64,000 nucleotides of DNA from Litoribacter ruber (GTDB lineage: Bacteria > Bacteroidota > Bacteroidia > Cytophagales > Cyclobacteriaceae). The translations under genes and the position numbers were made by a program. Below are positions 44,758 to 54,374 of the stretch, piece after piece (position 1 is the stretch's first letter; every line of letters begins with the position of its first letter). The DNA lies in NCBI RefSeq assembly GCF_018500185.1, contig NZ_JAHBGI010000005.1, positions 244,845 to 308,844 of the forward strand, in the 5' to 3' direction. A model generated the notes under the pieces. The model was given only the letters and a program-made list of their open reading frames with translations. It was not told the DNA's origin and did no database searches.

Positions 44758-45315
44758 TTATTCAAACCTCCAGGCAAGGGATAGACTATTTATGCGATAA
44801 AATTGCTCCCCATCAAAACTGTACTTCACCACGAAAGGCAGATTTCCCGGCAGGTAATAGCCCACAGTCAGGTTGAGCATCAAAATACGCCCTGAAATCA
44901 GGCGGCTGGGATCCTCCAGCTCATTCGTTTCCAGATTGTTGGCGCCAAAGTAATGCTTTGCCCCAATGCCCGCATAGAAAAGGTGCCTTTCCAAAACCAA
45001 AAGGTCTTTCTGAAAACCCACCCCACCCCATACTGGCGCCAGAAACCACATCGAGCGGCAATTGGCATCACACCCCATGGTCTTGTCCACCCCAAACTGA
45101 AGCCTGGCATTGAGGTCACTTTTGCGAAGCAAAGGAAAATTTCCCTCCCCATACATCCCAAAGGATTCATTGTAAGTACCTCTCCAAGTATTATTGATAT
45201 AGGAGGCCTTGGTCCCTATCATAAATGAAGGCCCGGATTTCTCCTGGCCAAAACTGATATGCGCTATAAAAAAGAAGATAAAACCAGCCAAGCTTGCTCC
45301 TTTGGGAATATTCAT
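44758..45315 (-). CDS. Small outer-membrane beta-barrel protein
   Basis: 185 residues. Signal peptide (GASLAGFIFFFIAHISFG), then repeated amphipathic strands (LNARLQFGVDKTMGC, LFYAGIGAKHYFG, ILMLNLTVGYYLPGN) and a C-terminal aromatic (LAWRFE), as in small outer-membrane proteins. One Cys pair (CDANC) may form a disulphide. It lies between the two propeller-like paralogues in the same direction, so the three are probably one functional unit at the cell surface. Function unknown. Confidence 0.7.
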   Translation of the reverse strand: MNIPKGASLAGFIFFFIAHISFGQEKSGPSFMIGTKASYINNTWRGTYNESFGMYGEGNFPLLRKSDLNARLQFGVDKTMGCDANCRSMWFLAPVWGGVGFQKDLLVLERHLFYAGIGAKHYFGANNLETNELEDPSRLISGRILMLNLTVGYYLPGNLPFVVKYSFDGEQFYRINSLSLAWRFE

Positions 45316-45399
45316 TTCAAATTTTTCAAATCCGAATGTAATATTAGAGAAAACTTTCCTGCTTCTAAAATCTAATTTCGTTTCTATCGAAAGAGCAAT

Positions 45400-46338
45400 C
45401 TACCTAGGATAATGGTAAAGTACGGGCACAATACCGTTGCTGAATTCGCTTAGCGTGAAATATCCGCCATCCAAATCAAAGCAAACAGCCTCCCCTTGTG
45501 GTTCCACGGGATTATAGGGGGCAAGTTTGGGCGTTCGGGCGAGCATTTTGGCAAAGCTCTCTCCTTCATTCCGTTGCCAATAAAATATCCTTGCGTCGTC
45601 CTTGATGAGCACTTCATTTCCATCTACCGACACCGTACCAGCCAAAGCCCGTGTAAACCCCAAATTGCCCACGTGGGTGAGGGTCATGAGCTCATCCACC
45701 GGCTGGGGGTACGGGGCCACAAAAACCATAGCCCTGAAATCGCGTTTGGTGGCGATGTAGATATCCTTGGTGACCGGATCCACCATCAAGGCTTCTGCAT
45801 CATGGCTCTTGTCGGGATACCTGTACTCAATGGTATCAAAATCCCACTCCAAGGCAACTACCTCTCCTCTGTGCGCTTCCTCAAATAGAGGCTCCTCAAA
45901 TCGGTAGATCTTGTAAGTAGAAAAAGCCTGTCGGTTATCTCCGATTTCGCCCAAATAGATGTAATCAACGCCATCCTGAGGCCCAGGACCTATTTCCATA
46001 TCCTCCCAGTCTCGGTTGAAGATCCCCGGGATTCTATAGGCAGCGACGGTCTCTGCGGTATTGGCATCAAGCAAGAAAATCAAATTATCATTCCCGCTGT
46101 CCTGATGGGTCCAAATGTAACCGGGATTTTTCCTACTGTAAGCCAATCCTGAAGCTTCTGTCAAGGTAGACATCCCTTTGGCAATGCCTTCATCCACAAA
46201 AAAGGAAACCCGCTCCAACTCATTCAATGCATATTCCGACTGGAAGGGCTCCCACTGCTCCCATTCATCCAGCTGCGGCTCGGGAGACTGTATGCAAAAT
46301 TGCAAAAAGACTAAGAATACTAATGAAAACTTTTTCAT
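45400..46338 (-). CDS. Secreted beta-propeller-like protein (paralogue B)
   Basis: 312 residues, paralogous to 43732-44661: EASGLAYSRKNPGYIWTHQD, RDWEDMEIGPGPQDG, YLGEIGDN, and VEPQGEAVCFDLDGGYFTL. Signal peptide KKFSLVFLVFLQFC. The ATG is at 46338, only six bases after the U-tract of a terminator that ends the TonB-receptor operon, leaving no room for an ordinary promoter between them. Either the gene is expressed by readthrough or its promoter overlaps the hairpin. Function unknown. Confidence 0.72.
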   Translation of the reverse strand: MKKFSLVFLVFLQFCIQSPEPQLDEWEQWEPFQSEYALNELERVSFFVDEGIAKGMSTLTEASGLAYSRKNPGYIWTHQDSGNDNLIFLLDANTAETVAAYRIPGIFNRDWEDMEIGPGPQDGVDYIYLGEIGDNRQAFSTYKIYRFEEPLFEEAHRGEVVALEWDFDTIEYRYPDKSHDAEALMVDPVTKDIYIATKRDFRAMVFVAPYPQPVDELMTLTHVGNLGFTRALAGTVSVDGNEVLIKDDARIFYWQRNEGESFAKMLARTPKLAPYNPVEPQGEAVCFDLDGGYFTLSEFSNGIVPVLYHYPR

Positions 46339-46343
46339 GATAT

Positions 46344-46375
46344 AAAAAAAGAGGCCCTATGCACATAGAACCCCT
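46344..46375 (-). terminator. Terminator-like hairpin after the TonB-receptor operon
   Basis: On the minus strand AGGGGTTCTAT pairs with ATAGGGCCTCT (three G-U pairs) around a GTGC loop, followed by a run of seven T. It lies six bases upstream of the start codon at 46338, so it could also work as an attenuator of that gene. Confidence 0.65.
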
Positions 46376-46547
46376 TTTCATTTAAAATTGATTTAATATG
46401 TATATCCGCAAGCATCAGTTAACCTTTAAACTGCCAGAATCTTGGTCTGACTCTAGGATGCAGTTATCTTCGGCCTTCCGTCCTGCCAGCCAAAGAAAAA
46501 TAGGATTTTGGCATCATTGGGAATAATCAAAATATGATTTCGAAATA

Positions 46548-47897
46548 TTAATTTCCCTGCCCAAAGGCACCGAAGAATTCAGCCGGACGAGGAGTTTCGT
46601 AAGTTTTGCCATTCACTTCATAAGAAGCATATCTTGGCTCAAAACCTGTGTAAGCACCTGTCAATGCTGGAGAACCAGCCTGGAGTCTGAAGTCAGCGTT
46701 ACCCAGTGGAGCAGTGGAGCTTCCTTCTCTGGCAGCCTCAATGTTGAAACCTTGTCCAAGTTGGTAATTTACGAACATTGGATCGTTTTCAGCTACACCA
46801 CCAGCTACATCAGAGGCAGGGATGGCTTGTCCACCTTCTCTACCGATAGTACCATTTGAAGGATAAAACTCTTCTACAATGATTTCCTCATCACCGTAAT
46901 AAAACTGGTGACCATAAGTGATATTGGCAAGATCTGGCTGATTATCCGGTGGAACCATTCTCAAACCGTATCTAGAATTCACTACCAAGTTGTTGAAAGA
47001 CAAACCTCTTGCTCCGTTTTCGAAGTTCAAAGATCCCCCTCTACCAGACTGGGCTCTTCTCCAGCCAGAATTAACGATGGTATTGTTATAGTAATAGTTG
47101 TCAGCCTGAGGCTCTCTACCTTTAGAGTTTGCTACCTTCAATCCATTGGTTGCTACGCCGTACATCAAGTTGAAGCAGAAGTCACCTACTGTTCCAGACT
47201 TAGCATTCATGGCTTCTCCACCAGTCTCACCGTTCAATTCGAAGACACTGTGCGCGATCAAAGTCTTAGCACCGTTCAATCTGATTGCATCATCCTTGGA
47301 GTATGCAATTCTGGTGTGCCATAGGATAAGGTTTGATGTCAACCCGTCATCCTGCATATAAATAGCGTAACGAGGCTCTCCCTCATCAATTTCTCCTTCT
47401 TGTACAATCGGATTGTGGGCCTCGCCAGGAGCTCCTGAAAATTCAATATCTGTGTATTCAAACACCAAGTCCTGTACTGTTTCGGTCGTGGAAATACCAC
47501 CCCAAAGACCTGCAAAATGATTGGCAGGCACCCTTTTATCTTCAGCCACGGTGATTCTGACGCGGTTGCTTTCGGTACCGTAAGAATAAAGGCTACCTCT
47601 TACCACGATTTCAGGACTGCTGCCTTGACGGCCATCGCCATCCATGATCACAGTTACCCCTTCCTCTAGGGTTAAGCTTTCGCCTTCAGGGATGACAATG
47701 TCCCCAGTTACAATGTAGGTTTCATTAGCAGCCCAAACACCGCTTACCTCACCGAACATGTTGTCCTGTGTAGGCTCTACACTTTGATCCTGATCATCTT
47801 CCACAGGATCGACTACCGGGTTTTGCTCATCACTACAGGCTATTGCGCCAGCAAGGAGAGCTCCCATCATCCAAAATTTCAAAATTGACTTTTTCAT
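46548..47897 (-). CDS. Lipoprotein with right-handed beta-helix-like repeats
   Basis: 449 residues. Lipoprotein signal (LLAGAIACSDEQ), an acidic linker (VEDDQDQSVEP), then repeated short strands in a pectate-lyase-like pattern (GDIVIPEGESLTLEEGVTVI, SLYSYGTESNRVRI, LILWHTRIAYSKDDAI, LIAHSVFELNG, LSFNNLVVNSRYGLRM). It is 21 bases downstream of a TonB-dependent receptor gene, so it is probably a partner surface protein of that receptor. Whether it binds or cuts a polysaccharide is open; no catalytic site was recognised. Confidence 0.78.
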   Translation of the reverse strand: MKKSILKFWMMGALLAGAIACSDEQNPVVDPVEDDQDQSVEPTQDNMFGEVSGVWAANETYIVTGDIVIPEGESLTLEEGVTVIMDGDGRQGSSPEIVVRGSLYSYGTESNRVRITVAEDKRVPANHFAGLWGGISTTETVQDLVFEYTDIEFSGAPGEAHNPIVQEGEIDEGEPRYAIYMQDDGLTSNLILWHTRIAYSKDDAIRLNGAKTLIAHSVFELNGETGGEAMNAKSGTVGDFCFNLMYGVATNGLKVANSKGREPQADNYYYNNTIVNSGWRRAQSGRGGSLNFENGARGLSFNNLVVNSRYGLRMVPPDNQPDLANITYGHQFYYGDEEIIVEEFYPSNGTIGREGGQAIPASDVAGGVAENDPMFVNYQLGQGFNIEAAREGSSTAPLGNADFRLQAGSPALTGAYTGFEPRYASYEVNGKTYETPRPAEFFGAFGQGN

Positions 47898-47918
47898 TAG
47901 GTATTAGTTATAAATTGG

Positions 47919-50708
47919 TTATTGATTCAATCTAAAGCGAAGTCCCAGTCTGTAGGATTGGCCGAAGCGATCACTCCTTACTACTGTTTCATTCACGTTG
48001 TTCTGATAGGGAAATACGGCGTCCTCCCGGGCCAATGGGCTTTTCACAAAAAGCTCATAAGGGGTGTCCAGGATATTGTTGACCCTCACAAATACAGTAA
48101 GTGACTTACCGATATTCTTGTCTACCGAAAGGTCCAGCTGGGTAATTGGCCTCGACCAGTGGTCATTATTAAGGAATGGGGATACAAACTCAATCCTTTC
48201 TCCCGTGTAGACTGCTGATATTTGAGCATCCAGACCCAAAACCTGGTCCTTATACATCAAACTCAAGTTACCGATATGGTCTGCTTGACCCTGGAGGGGT
48301 CTGGTCTGGTCTACGCTCACCTGAACGAGCTGGGAAGAAGGGTCATCCGGATTTTCCCTTCTTCGCTCGATCTTGCTGGTGGTTATTCTGGAATTGGTAT
48401 AGGTGTAGTTGAACCTGATACCTATTTTATTATAATACTTGATAAAATCTGCCTCAAGACCCCAATTGACCGCGTTTCCAAAATTGGTAGGCTGAAGGGA
48501 AAGTGGTCCGGTGAAAATATTGGTTCTAGCCAAGGTGTACTCGATAGGGTCTCTTAAGTCCTTTACAAAGGCGCCTACCAAAACTTGCTCCGAAAGGGTT
48601 GGGAAAAACTCATACCTAACGTCGTAATTGTGGGCTCTTACCCGTTGCAGGTTTGGATTTCCGCGCTCATCAAAACCGTCTTCTTCAGCCATTCTATAAG
48701 GAACAATTTCATGAAAACCAGGTCTTGAAAGCGCTTTGTAATAAGACCCTCTCAAGTTCATTTTGCTATTAAGCCTGTGCTTGAAAGAAACTGAAGGCAA
48801 TACATCTATATAAGTTTGACTGCTATCTGGATTTACCGTTTGAGAGGCTACAGCAAGAGTGTATCCTTGATCAGTATGCTCCACACGTACACCAGCGTTG
48901 ATTTCTGTGTTAAAAACATCCCATTTGGTGTTGAGGTATCCAGCGGCGATCTTTTCATAAGAATCAAAGTTCAGTGGATCTGAGGTATTCCCTCTAGGGT
49001 TAAGCAAGGCCCAGCTTACATCTTCAAAGCTGTCCCAATGGACGCCTTCAACCTGAAATGCCGGACTAGTTGGGTCAAAAATGTATCGGTTGAAAAAGCT
49101 GTTTCTATCCTTATCCCTGTACATCCCACCAAACTGGATTCTGGTTTCTTCATTGACAAGCCCTGGCGCATAGCTGAAATTCAAGAAAGCAGTGAGGTCT
49201 CGGTCTGTGTTGTTAAGCCATTGCCTGAAATTCCTTCTCTCGATGTTTTGAGGCTGGAATGCAAAATCCCTCATCTCACCGTTTCTCTTGAAAATACCAT
49301 CATCAGGGCTTTCACTTGTGGCAAGGCTGTATACCCCTGACCAATCCATGGTAAACCTGTATCTCTCTCCAAATGAATGCTCTCCACCCAATGTGGAAGT
49401 CTGGATATTTTGATATCTGGAAGTAAATCTGGTGATGTGGGTTAGGATACCGCTACCCGCTAAGTAATTGTAGTTTCTGCCATCAACATCCGTATCCAAC
49501 ATCTCCCTGACCCTGAAGTCATTCAAGAAATAATTGCCAGCATATACATACAGTTTGTGCTGGGGGTTAAAAACATAGTCCACCTTACTGTGAAACGCGG
49601 CTCTTTGCTGCTGAGTAGAGGAGACTCTCTCCTGGAGCCTAGTCAAAGTAGGCCTTCCTGATCCAAAATTGTCCACATCAGCTCTGTACCAGTTGCTGTC
49701 CGATCCTCTGTAGCTGTTTTGGAAACTTCCACCCAGCATTACGCCAAGCCTATCGCTAAAAAATCTGTCTCCATAAGTAAGGCTTCCCAAGATATCCGGC
49801 ATAGGTGTCTTGTTTCTAAGCATCATATTGGAGGTGGTAAAGTCCCCCATGCTGGCAGCGTAATCAGCTCCGAACTGCTGATAAGGGGAGTTCATATTTA
49901 GGTCTGACCTATCATAATGGTAGAAGCCTCTATCCAAATTAATTTGGTTATAGCCCAACTGTATATCCCCTTCCAGCATAAATTCCTCCGGAGCATCCTT
50001 CATCACCATGTTTACAGCACCTCCAATGGCATCACCTTCCATCATGGGTGTTAGGGATTTGGATACCTCCAGCCTTTCCAAAAGCTGGGCGGGAAAGATA
50101 TCCAGAGGGATAAACCGGTTTTGATTATCCGGGGAAGGTATTTTCACCCCATTTACCAAGGTATAGTTATACCGCTTGTCCATACCTCTCACGATGGCGT
50201 GCTGTGGATCACCGCTGGCATTCCTCTCTACCGAAAGGCCTGACACACGCTGAACAATATTTGCAACAGTAATGTCAGGTGAAAGCTCAATTGCTTTTTT
50301 GGAGATCACATTGATGGTGTTGGCAGCATTTCGCTCTAGCGTTCTGGCTTGCATCTCTGAGCCTTTTATTGCACTGCCACTCACTACCACCTCTGCTAAG
50401 TCATTATTATCCAAGGTCATCATGAAGTCTTTCTTCATGTTTTGACCATTGACTGAAAAAGTTTCTCTGATTTTTTGATAGCCCACAAAGGACACTTCCA
50501 CATCATAAGTTCCTTCCGGCAGATTTCTCACCGAATAAGAACCATCTAAACCAACTATTGCATAATAACTGGTACCCACTAACTGAACCGTCGCCCCGAT
50601 TAGCGGCTCCTGCGTTTCTTTATCCGTTACTAACCCGGAAATATTGGCGGCCTGCACAGCAATTGAGAGCGCCATTAAAATTGTACTGAGTATGAACCTT
50701 GCTTTCAT
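47919..50708 (-). CDS. TonB-dependent receptor with carboxypeptidase-like N-terminal domain
   Basis: 929 residues. Signal peptide, then a CarboxypepD_reg domain (about 20-110; GLVTDKETQEPLIGATVQLVG cut by GSYSVRNLPEGTYDVEVSFVGYQ). A plug domain (about 120-230; NIVQRVSGLSVERNASG, VRGMDKRYNYTLVNGVKIPS), then a long beta-barrel ending RLGLRFRLNQ. These receptors import large substrates across the outer membrane using TonB. It is followed by a lipoprotein gene, as in SusC-type loci, although the partner is not a SusD homologue I can recognise. The substrate is unknown. The gene follows a seven-unit tandem repeat upstream. Confidence 0.92.
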   Translation of the reverse strand: MKARFILSTILMALSIAVQAANISGLVTDKETQEPLIGATVQLVGTSYYAIVGLDGSYSVRNLPEGTYDVEVSFVGYQKIRETFSVNGQNMKKDFMMTLDNNDLAEVVVSGSAIKGSEMQARTLERNAANTINVISKKAIELSPDITVANIVQRVSGLSVERNASGDPQHAIVRGMDKRYNYTLVNGVKIPSPDNQNRFIPLDIFPAQLLERLEVSKSLTPMMEGDAIGGAVNMVMKDAPEEFMLEGDIQLGYNQINLDRGFYHYDRSDLNMNSPYQQFGADYAASMGDFTTSNMMLRNKTPMPDILGSLTYGDRFFSDRLGVMLGGSFQNSYRGSDSNWYRADVDNFGSGRPTLTRLQERVSSTQQQRAAFHSKVDYVFNPQHKLYVYAGNYFLNDFRVREMLDTDVDGRNYNYLAGSGILTHITRFTSRYQNIQTSTLGGEHSFGERYRFTMDWSGVYSLATSESPDDGIFKRNGEMRDFAFQPQNIERRNFRQWLNNTDRDLTAFLNFSYAPGLVNEETRIQFGGMYRDKDRNSFFNRYIFDPTSPAFQVEGVHWDSFEDVSWALLNPRGNTSDPLNFDSYEKIAAGYLNTKWDVFNTEINAGVRVEHTDQGYTLAVASQTVNPDSSQTYIDVLPSVSFKHRLNSKMNLRGSYYKALSRPGFHEIVPYRMAEEDGFDERGNPNLQRVRAHNYDVRYEFFPTLSEQVLVGAFVKDLRDPIEYTLARTNIFTGPLSLQPTNFGNAVNWGLEADFIKYYNKIGIRFNYTYTNSRITTSKIERRRENPDDPSSQLVQVSVDQTRPLQGQADHIGNLSLMYKDQVLGLDAQISAVYTGERIEFVSPFLNNDHWSRPITQLDLSVDKNIGKSLTVFVRVNNILDTPYELFVKSPLAREDAVFPYQNNVNETVVRSDRFGQSYRLGLRFRLNQ

Positions 50709-51011
50709 ACCCCAAAGGTGAACATAGCATGTTACTCTATATTTTCCCTATTATAAACTAAAAATTACCATTCCCCCTACCTGTATTATTCAAAAGTTAA
50801 CATAAAGACCACCCATCCTGTATCCATCTAGGAATCAGAGAACTGGACGGTAACATGCCAACTTCTTCGTACTTCGTATTACGTATTTCTAACTGACGCT
50901 TGAGTACCAGGTACCAAGTACAACGTACCAAGTAGCCGCGGCGAAGGTGTACGAGCCTCTTTTTTGCTGCGCAAAAAAATGCGGTATCGCTTTACTTTCG
51001 GTCTTCAGGTA
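50709..51011. other. Intergenic region between TonB receptor and tandem repeat
   Basis: About 300 bases without a gene. It contains CTTCGTACTTCGTATTACG and GTACCAGGTACCAAGTAC words (50865-50930) and the run TTTTTTGCTGCGCAAAAAA, a short perfect palindrome around TGCGCA (about 50960-50978). Confidence 0.55.
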
Positions 51012-51728
51012 GCCACTAAGGCGTGAAGCCGCGAAGAGAAAAAACTTAGCGCCTTCGAGCCTTTGTGGCCCAAAATAGCCCACTAAAAAAACAAAGATTT
51101 CTCGGATTTCACAGAGCATAACCACTATGGCGTGATGGCGCGAAGAGAAAAAATTAGGGTCTTCGAGCCTTTGTGGCCCCAAAAAGCCCTCTAAAGACAT
51201 ATAGATTTCTCGGAGTTCACAGAGTATAACCCCTATGGCGTGAAGCCGCAAAGAGAAAAATCTTAGCGCCTTCGAGCCGTTGTGGCCCAAAAAAAACCAC
51301 AAAAAAAAAAAAGATTTCTCGGATTTCACAGAGTATAACCACTATGGCGTGAAGGCGCGAAGAGAAAAAATTAGCGTCTTCGAGCCTTTGTGGCCCAAAA
51401 AAGCCCTCTAAAGAAATATAGATTTCTCGGATTTCACAGAGTATAACCACTATGGCGTGAAGCCGCAAAGAGAAAAAACTTAGCGCCTTCGAGCCGTTGT
51501 GGCCCAAAAAAGCCCTCAAAAAAACCTATTATTTCTCGGATTTCACAGAGTATAGCCACTGTGGCGTGAAGCCGCAAAGAGAAAAAACTTAGCGCCTTCG
51601 AGCCTTTGTGGCCCAAAAAAGCCCTCAAAAAAACCACTGATTTCTCGGATTTCACAGAGTATAGCCACTGTGGCGTGAAGCCGCAAAGAGAAAAAACTTA
51701 GCGTCTTCGAGTCTTTGTGGCAAAAAAA
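51012..51728. repeat. Seven-unit tandem repeat, period 108-109 bp
   Basis: Units begin at 51012, 51121, 51229, 51338, 51446, 51555 and 51664, giving periods 109, 108, 109, 108, 109, 109. Each unit contains GGCGTGAAGCCGCAAAGAG, CTTCGAGCCTTTGTGGCCC and TTTCTCGGATTTCACAGAG with small differences. The last unit is partial, ending at about 51728 just before the clpC terminator. The open frames across it are in shifting phases and are not coding. Confidence 0.92.
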
Positions 51729-51757
51729 AATCCTCCCCAGCCTACGCCAGAGAGGAT
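51722..51757 (-). terminator. Intrinsic terminator of clpC
   Basis: On the minus strand ATCCTC (51757-51752) pairs with GAGGAT (51735-51730), followed by nine T. It begins about 30 bases after the clpC stop and overlaps the end of the tandem repeat. Confidence 0.8.
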
Positions 51758-51785
51758 CCAAACAATCAATCAATCTATGAACTTA

Positions 51786-54308
51786 TTAGTCAGCTTTTTC
51801 CTGCTTGGTAACCTTGATGCTGAGCTCATCGCCCTCACCTGGATAATCAGCTACGATCACATCACCCTCTGATAGCTCACCTTTGAGGATTTCCTCGGCG
51901 ATGGCATCTTCCAGGTATTTCTGAATCGCACGGTTCAATGGTCTTGCACCATATTGCTGATCATATCCTTTATCGGACAAGAAATCCTTAGCATTGTCGG
52001 TCAGTTCAATCTTGTAACCCAGATCTGTGATACGCTTGAACAGTTTGGCCAAACTGATATCAATGATCTCATGGATATGCTCCTTGGTCAGCGAGTTGAA
52101 CACCACCACATCATCCAACCTGTTCAAGAACTCCGGACTGAATGCTTTCTTCAACGCACTTTGGATGGTTGACTTCATCACGTCATCCTGGTTGTCCAAT
52201 TTAGCCTTGGAGGCAAAACCGATTCCCGAACCAAAGTCCTTCAAATCTCTCACCCCAATATTGGAAGTCATGATGATAATGGTGTTTCTGAAATCCACCC
52301 TTCTGCCCAAACCATCTGTCAAGATACCGTCATCCAGTACCTGCAGCAACAAGTTGAATACATCAGGGTGAGCTTTTTCAATCTCATCCAAGAGTACTAC
52401 AGAATAAGGCTTTCTTCTGACTTTCTCAGTCAACTGACCACCTTCTTCATATCCTACATAACCTGGAGGCGCTCCCACTAGTCTGGACACACTGAATTTC
52501 TCCATGTATTCCGACATATCAATTCTGATCAGGGAATCCTCCTTGTCAAAGAGGTAAGTTGCCAACATTTTGGCCAACTCCGTTTTACCAACACCTGTTG
52601 GACCTAAGAAGATAAAGCTACCAATTGGTTTCTTAGGATCTTTCAATCCCACTCGGGTTCTCTGGATAGCTTTGGTCAATTTCTTGATCGCATCATCCTG
52701 GCCCACTACCTTGCCTCTCAACTCCTGGCCCATGTTCAGCAACTTGGCACCTTCGTTTTGGGCAATTCGCTTAGCAGGGATTCCGGTCATCATCGCGATT
52801 ACCTCGGCCACGTTTTCCTCTTCCACGGTATAGCGCTTCGTCTTGCTTTCCTCTTCCCACTTGGCTTTTGCTCTGTCTAGTTGCTCAAGAAGCTTCTTCT
52901 CACGGTCTCTCAACTGGGCAGCCTCTTCGTACTTCTGACTTTTAACCACCCTGTTTTTCTCTACCTTGATATCTTCCACTTCATTTTCCAACTTGATGAT
53001 TTCATCAGGCACGTGGATATTGTTGATATGAACCCTTGCACCGGCCTCATCGAGGATATCGATGGCCTTATCCGGCAGGAATCTATCGGAAATGTATCTA
53101 TCTGAAAGATTCACACATGCCTCTATCGCCTCAGGGGTATAGTTTACATTGTGGTGATCTTCATATTTGTCTTTGATGTTGTTAAGGATCTGAACCGTTT
53201 CCTCAGGGGAAGTGGCATCAACCATCACCATCTGGAACCTTCTGGCCAAAGCACCATCCTTTTCGATATACTGTCTGTATTCGTCCAGGGTAGTAGCTCC
53301 TATACATTGGATTTCACCCCTAGCCAAAGCTGGTTTGAACATGTTGCTCGCATCTAGCGAACCGCTTGCCCCACCGGCCCCAACAATCGTGTGAAGCTCA
53401 TCAATGAACAGGATCACATTTGGGGATTTTTCAAGCTCGTTCATCACGGCTTTCATTCTTTCCTCAAACTGACCACGGTATTTGGTACCGGCTACCAGAG
53501 AGGCCAGGTCCAAAGTCACCACGCGCTTGTTGAAAAGCACACGGGATACTTTTTTCTGGATAATCCTCAAGGCTAGGCCTTCCGCGATGGCGGTTTTACC
53601 CACACCAGGTTCACCGATCAGGATAGGGTTGTTTTTCTTCCTTCTGGAAAGAATCTGCGCTACCCTTTCAATTTCTTTTTCCCTACCGATGATAGGGTCT
53701 AGCTTGTCCTCTTCGGCCATCTTGGTAAGGTCGCGCCCGAAGTTGTCCAAAACCGGGGTTCTGGATTTTTCAGCGCTGCCTTTGGATGATCCTGCGGAGC
53801 TGCTTGATCCAAACAACTTGCTGCCTTCCTCATCTGGGTCGTCAGCTTCGGCTCTGGATCGCGGGTTTTGGTCGGATTGGTATTCCAGCATTTCTTTTAC
53901 GGCGTCATAGTTAGTATCAAATTTCTGCAATATCTGTGTGGCTATATTATCCTCATCCCTGAGGATAGAAAGCAGCAAATGCTCGGTACCAATCAATTGG
54001 CTTTTGAATATTTTTGCTTCCAAATAAGTGATTTTCAATACTTTTTCAGACTGCCTGGTAAGGGGGATGTTGGCCAGGTTCTTCACGTTGTGATTGGCCG
54101 TACCCTTCACCGCCCTCTCGATTGCGGTGCGAAGCTCGTCCAGTGGCACGCCGAGCTTCTTTAAGATGGAAACAGCAACACCTTCTCCTTCACGAATCAT
54201 ACCTAACAAGAGGTGTTCCGTACCTATGTAATCATGCCCTAACCGCAAAGCTTCCTCACGGCTCAGAGAGATCACCTCTTTGACTCTATTTGAAAATTTT
54301 GCTTCCAT
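51786..54308 (-). CDS. clpC: ClpC ATP-dependent protease ATPase
   Basis: 840 residues. N-terminal Clp repeats (EALRLGHDYIGTEHLLLGMI and IFKSQLIGTEHLLLSILRDE), first AAA+ domain with Walker A GEPGVGKTA and LFIDELHTIVGAGGA, a UVR motif (YEEAAQLRDREKKLLEQL), and second AAA+ domain with GPTGVGKTE and LLDEIEKAHPD. It unfolds substrates for ClpP, which is not encoded here. The C-terminal end (VTKQEKAD) is normal. The seven-unit repeat lies downstream. Confidence 0.97.
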   Translation of the reverse strand: MEAKFSNRVKEVISLSREEALRLGHDYIGTEHLLLGMIREGEGVAVSILKKLGVPLDELRTAIERAVKGTANHNVKNLANIPLTRQSEKVLKITYLEAKIFKSQLIGTEHLLLSILRDEDNIATQILQKFDTNYDAVKEMLEYQSDQNPRSRAEADDPDEEGSKLFGSSSSAGSSKGSAEKSRTPVLDNFGRDLTKMAEEDKLDPIIGREKEIERVAQILSRRKKNNPILIGEPGVGKTAIAEGLALRIIQKKVSRVLFNKRVVTLDLASLVAGTKYRGQFEERMKAVMNELEKSPNVILFIDELHTIVGAGGASGSLDASNMFKPALARGEIQCIGATTLDEYRQYIEKDGALARRFQMVMVDATSPEETVQILNNIKDKYEDHHNVNYTPEAIEACVNLSDRYISDRFLPDKAIDILDEAGARVHINNIHVPDEIIKLENEVEDIKVEKNRVVKSQKYEEAAQLRDREKKLLEQLDRAKAKWEEESKTKRYTVEEENVAEVIAMMTGIPAKRIAQNEGAKLLNMGQELRGKVVGQDDAIKKLTKAIQRTRVGLKDPKKPIGSFIFLGPTGVGKTELAKMLATYLFDKEDSLIRIDMSEYMEKFSVSRLVGAPPGYVGYEEGGQLTEKVRRKPYSVVLLDEIEKAHPDVFNLLLQVLDDGILTDGLGRRVDFRNTIIIMTSNIGVRDLKDFGSGIGFASKAKLDNQDDVMKSTIQSALKKAFSPEFLNRLDDVVVFNSLTKEHIHEIIDISLAKLFKRITDLGYKIELTDNAKDFLSDKGYDQQYGARPLNRAIQKYLEDAIAEEILKGELSEGDVIVADYPGEGDELSIKVTKQEKAD

Positions 54309-54374
54309 TAATATCCTTTCTTATAATGTTGTTTCTCTTGCTTCAATGTAATCTAATTTGACTTAAAAACACAA

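Noticed and set aside
51012..51728. CRISPR array
   Set aside because: The units are contiguous and near-identical over their full 108-109 bases, without short repeats separated by unique spacers, and no cas genes are nearby.
50889..51773. Four overlapping minus-strand open frames across the tandem repeat
   Set aside because: They read the repeat in changing phases, have no conserved protein pattern or ribosome site, and exist only because the 108-109-base units lack stops in some frames.
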